Source: Cloacimonetes bacterium UBA5835 (GTDB taxonomy: Bacteria; Cloacimonadota; Cloacimonadia; Cloacimonadales; Cloacimonadaceae). From it: a stretch of DNA of 26,481 nucleotides. The stretch lies in contig DJGX01000031.1 in assembly GCA_002432865.1 (NCBI GenBank), positions 17,139 to 43,619 on the forward strand, written 5' to 3'. A program made the position numbers and the translations under genes. Every line of letters begins with the position of its first letter. Positions within the stretch are counted from its first letter, which is position 1. Of this stretch, positions 25,257 to 26,481 are shown in pieces. Under the pieces are notes generated by a model. That model saw only the letters and a program-made list of their open reading frames with translations. It had not been told where the DNA came from and ran no database searches.

Positions 25257-25706
25257 CTAAAATTCATATTCTAAAAGAAGAATATCTTTCTCAAAACGAA
25301 GATGTACTTTTTCCTTATCAGAATTAAAATTTGATAGATGTGCATCTATATATGCATCGAGAGTGGAAAAAGCCATAGTTAACCCCATCAACCAAATATC
25401 ACGCGTGCGTTTTTCTTTATAGTTTTTTTGTTTGCTTTTGTAACTTTCGATTAGTATAGGATCAGTAGTAATGCTGATTTTATCCTTATAATCGTTAACC
25501 TTATCATTATTATGAATGGCAGTAGCCAGCAAATAACTTTGAAATCCAATTACAGCTCCAGCTTTTATGTATGCTTCATTGTAAATCTGACCCCCTCCGG
25601 GAAATAGAGAATATATAACAGCTTTGGTAGGATCCTTATTAACCGGTTGAGCTAACAAGCAACCGCTTATGGTTAATGTGATTAACGCTAATATTCTTCG
25701 TTTCAA
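25257..25706 (-). CDS. DUF5683-like small envelope protein
   Basis: 149 residues. The features of the DUF5683 family common in Bacteroidota and relatives are visible: SLFPGGGQIYNEAYIKAG near the start of the mature chain, a hydrophobic segment, a charged middle (KSKQKNYKEKRTRD), a second hydrophobic segment, and DAYIDAHLSNF. The signal region contains ISGC (C16), which fits a lipobox, but the alternative is an ordinary signal-peptidase I cut after LLA, so the anchor type is unresolved. AAAGGGGAG is the ribosome binding site. It precedes the CAP lipoprotein gene by 15 nt. Confidence 0.75.
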   Translation of the reverse strand: MKRRILALITLTISGCLLAQPVNKDPTKAVIYSLFPGGGQIYNEAYIKAGAVIGFQSYLLATAIHNNDKVNDYKDKISITTDPILIESYKSKQKNYKEKRTRDIWLMGLTMAFSTLDAYIDAHLSNFNSDKEKVHLRFEKDILLLEYEF

Positions 25707-25815
25707 GATAACTCCCCTTTAGCTTTTTTGGCTTTTTCTTCTTATTCCACTATTTTGTCAATAACAATATGCTGGAGAATAAAAAAGTGCAACCAAAGGG
25801 ATTCTTTCACTCCAT

Positions 25816-25840
25816 AAAAAAAAGGAGCTGTTAAAGCTCC
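25816..25840 (-). terminator. Rho-independent terminator of the secG-tRNA unit
   Basis: On the minus strand, GGAGCT, a 5-nt loop and AGCTCC form a perfect 6-bp stem that is followed by eight T. It lies 12 nt after the encoded CCA end of the tRNA. It separates this unit from the DUF5683/CAP operon downstream, which needs its own promoter. Confidence 0.85.
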
Positions 25841-25852
25841 TAATATAAAAAA

Positions 25853-25940
25853 TGGTGCAGAAGGCGGGACTCGAACCCGCACACCCATTACAGGCACAAG
25901 ATCCTTAGTCTTGCGTGTCTGCCAGTTCCACCACTTCTGC
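25853..25940 (-). tRNA. tRNA-Leu (anticodon AAG)
   Basis: Read on the minus strand this is an 88-nt class II tRNA with encoded CCA. The acceptor stem pairs GCAGAAG with CTTCTGC. The D-loop has the GG pair. A long variable arm is present, and the T-arm is GCGGG-TTCGAGT-CCCGC. The anticodon arm CAAGACTAAGGATCTTG folds as a perfect 5-bp stem with the 7-nt loop CTAAGGA, placing U33 next to the anticodon AAG (plus-strand complement 25904-25906), which reads CUU and, if A34 is deaminated to inosine, also CUC. The 5' end is 4 nt from the secG stop, so it is transcribed with secG and ended by the terminator at 25816-25840. Confidence 0.92.
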
Positions 25941-25944
25941 TTAT

Positions 25945-26283
25945 TTATTTAGTAGGTACTTGTTTAGGAATTGGATTAGCCGCAGGAGCTTGCTGTTCCG
26001 TATCTTTAATCTTTTTTTGGCGTTCTTGAATTCCTGTAAGAGCACTGCTGTTTATATCTCTAACCAAAAAAGCAAGCAGCACACAGGAAGCAGCAAAAAC
26101 AACAGCAAGTATCTGAGTCCACTTTTTTAGAAATTTAGAGGCACCACTGCCCCCAAAAACATTCATTGCGGCTCCACCTAAATTGGAATCCAACCCGCCC
26201 TTGGAAGTTTGGGCTAAAATCACCAATACTAGGGCAATACAAATTATCACATGGATAATTAAGGCAATCGAGTATAAAACCAT
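25945..26283 (-). CDS. secG: Preprotein translocase subunit SecG
   Basis: 112 residues, small subunit of the SecYEG channel. Two membrane segments (about 3-23 and 55-72) flank the conserved ILAQTSKGGLDSNLGG loop. The C-terminal tail is charged and Pro/Gln rich and not conserved in the family. An AAGGA lies upstream of the ATG. The stop is followed after 4 nt by the 5' end of tRNA-Leu, the same gene order as secG-leuU in E. coli. Confidence 0.93.
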   Translation of the reverse strand: MVLYSIALIIHVIICIALVLVILAQTSKGGLDSNLGGAAMNVFGGSGASKFLKKWTQILAVVFAASCVLLAFLVRDINSSALTGIQERQKKIKDTEQQAPAANPIPKQVPTK

Positions 26284-26301
26284 TATTTAGTCCTTATTAA
26301 C

Positions 26302-26353
26302 CTTATAATCTCTTTAGAATTTTACAAAAAATTGTATGTCCTCTTTCTGTCAA
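26302..26353 (-). promoter_or_regulatory. Unresolved promoter region of secG
   Basis: On the minus strand TTGACA occurs at 26348-26353, TACAAT at 26331-26336 and TATAAG at 26302-26307. No pair has ideal spacing (TTGACA to TACAAT is 11 nt), so the true -35/-10 cannot be fixed. The remaining bases to 26481 hold no gene that I can see. Confidence 0.25.
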
Positions 26354-26481
26354 TCAAAATAATCGGTAGCATAGAAATTGAAACTTGCTTGAGTGCTCAT
26401 TTATAGTTATTATATACATTATTACCATATGGAAAAGCGATAAATAGAAATAGACATATTTTTCAAGGCATTCCCACAAAA

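Noticed and set aside
1..26481. CRISPR array, prophage, toxin-antitoxin or defence system
   Set aside because: No regularly spaced palindromic repeats, cas, integrase, phage structural or recognisable toxin genes were seen; the genes are almost all housekeeping or envelope related.

Overview
The window is AT-rich chromosomal DNA from a Gram-negative (diderm) bacterium. It carries an LptD-type LPS-assembly porin, arabinose-5-phosphate isomerase (Kdo synthesis), a GmhB-like heptose phosphatase, several lipoprotein signals and SecG. A short RpoD-like sigma factor without region 1.1, a gingipain-type C25 peptidase with a FlgD/type-IX-like C-terminal domain, a DUF5683-like protein and an OadG-like small protein point towards the Bacteroidota/FCB side of the tree. 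An anaerobe of the Cloacimonadota (Cloacimonas-like) is my best guess; this is inference from gene content, not a database match.

Layout. 1-180: degenerate repeats that look like a mobile-element end, then a promoter overlapped by an SmtB-type operator. 181-2598: a metal-sensing ArsR/SmtB repressor and a ZntA-type Zn/Cd/Pb P-type ATPase. 2724-5590: thrS and kdsD, overlapping by 4 nt. 5587-7305 (minus): Na/Pi-cotransporter-like protein, convergent with kdsD. 7488-18129: a long tightly packed plus-strand run: acylphosphatase, LysM/M23 endopeptidase, sigma factor, phosphate butyryl/acetyltransferase, RlmH, a 49-residue OadG-like membrane protein, a 1277-residue C25 peptidase, cysS, a membrane-anchored beta-propeller and a compact kinase-fold protein. 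18308-22898 (minus): lptD, gmhB-like, SpoU/TrmH methyltransferase and XdhC-like protein, all overlapping. 23013-24434 (plus): small lipoprotein and exonuclease III. 24459-25706 (minus): DUF5683-like protein and CAP-domain lipoprotein. 25816-26283 (minus): secG, tRNA-Leu and a clear intrinsic terminator.

How it fits together. Most of the window is housekeeping and envelope biogenesis: Kdo and heptose precursors (kdsD, gmhB), LPS export (lptD), peptidoglycan remodelling (LysM/M23), secretion (secG) and a possible cell-surface protease/sortase (C25). Stop/start overlaps of 1-35 nt are frequent, so translational coupling is probably common.

I see no CRISPR array, prophage, defence island or complete transposon. 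The observations most worth checking are the tRNA-Leu with anticodon AAG (A34) placed directly after secG, the GmhB-like phosphatase that has lost all four zinc ligands, the small kinase-fold protein behind a beta-propeller, the OadG-like microprotein joined to a C25 peptidase, and the SmtB-type operator with a fully conserved sensor.
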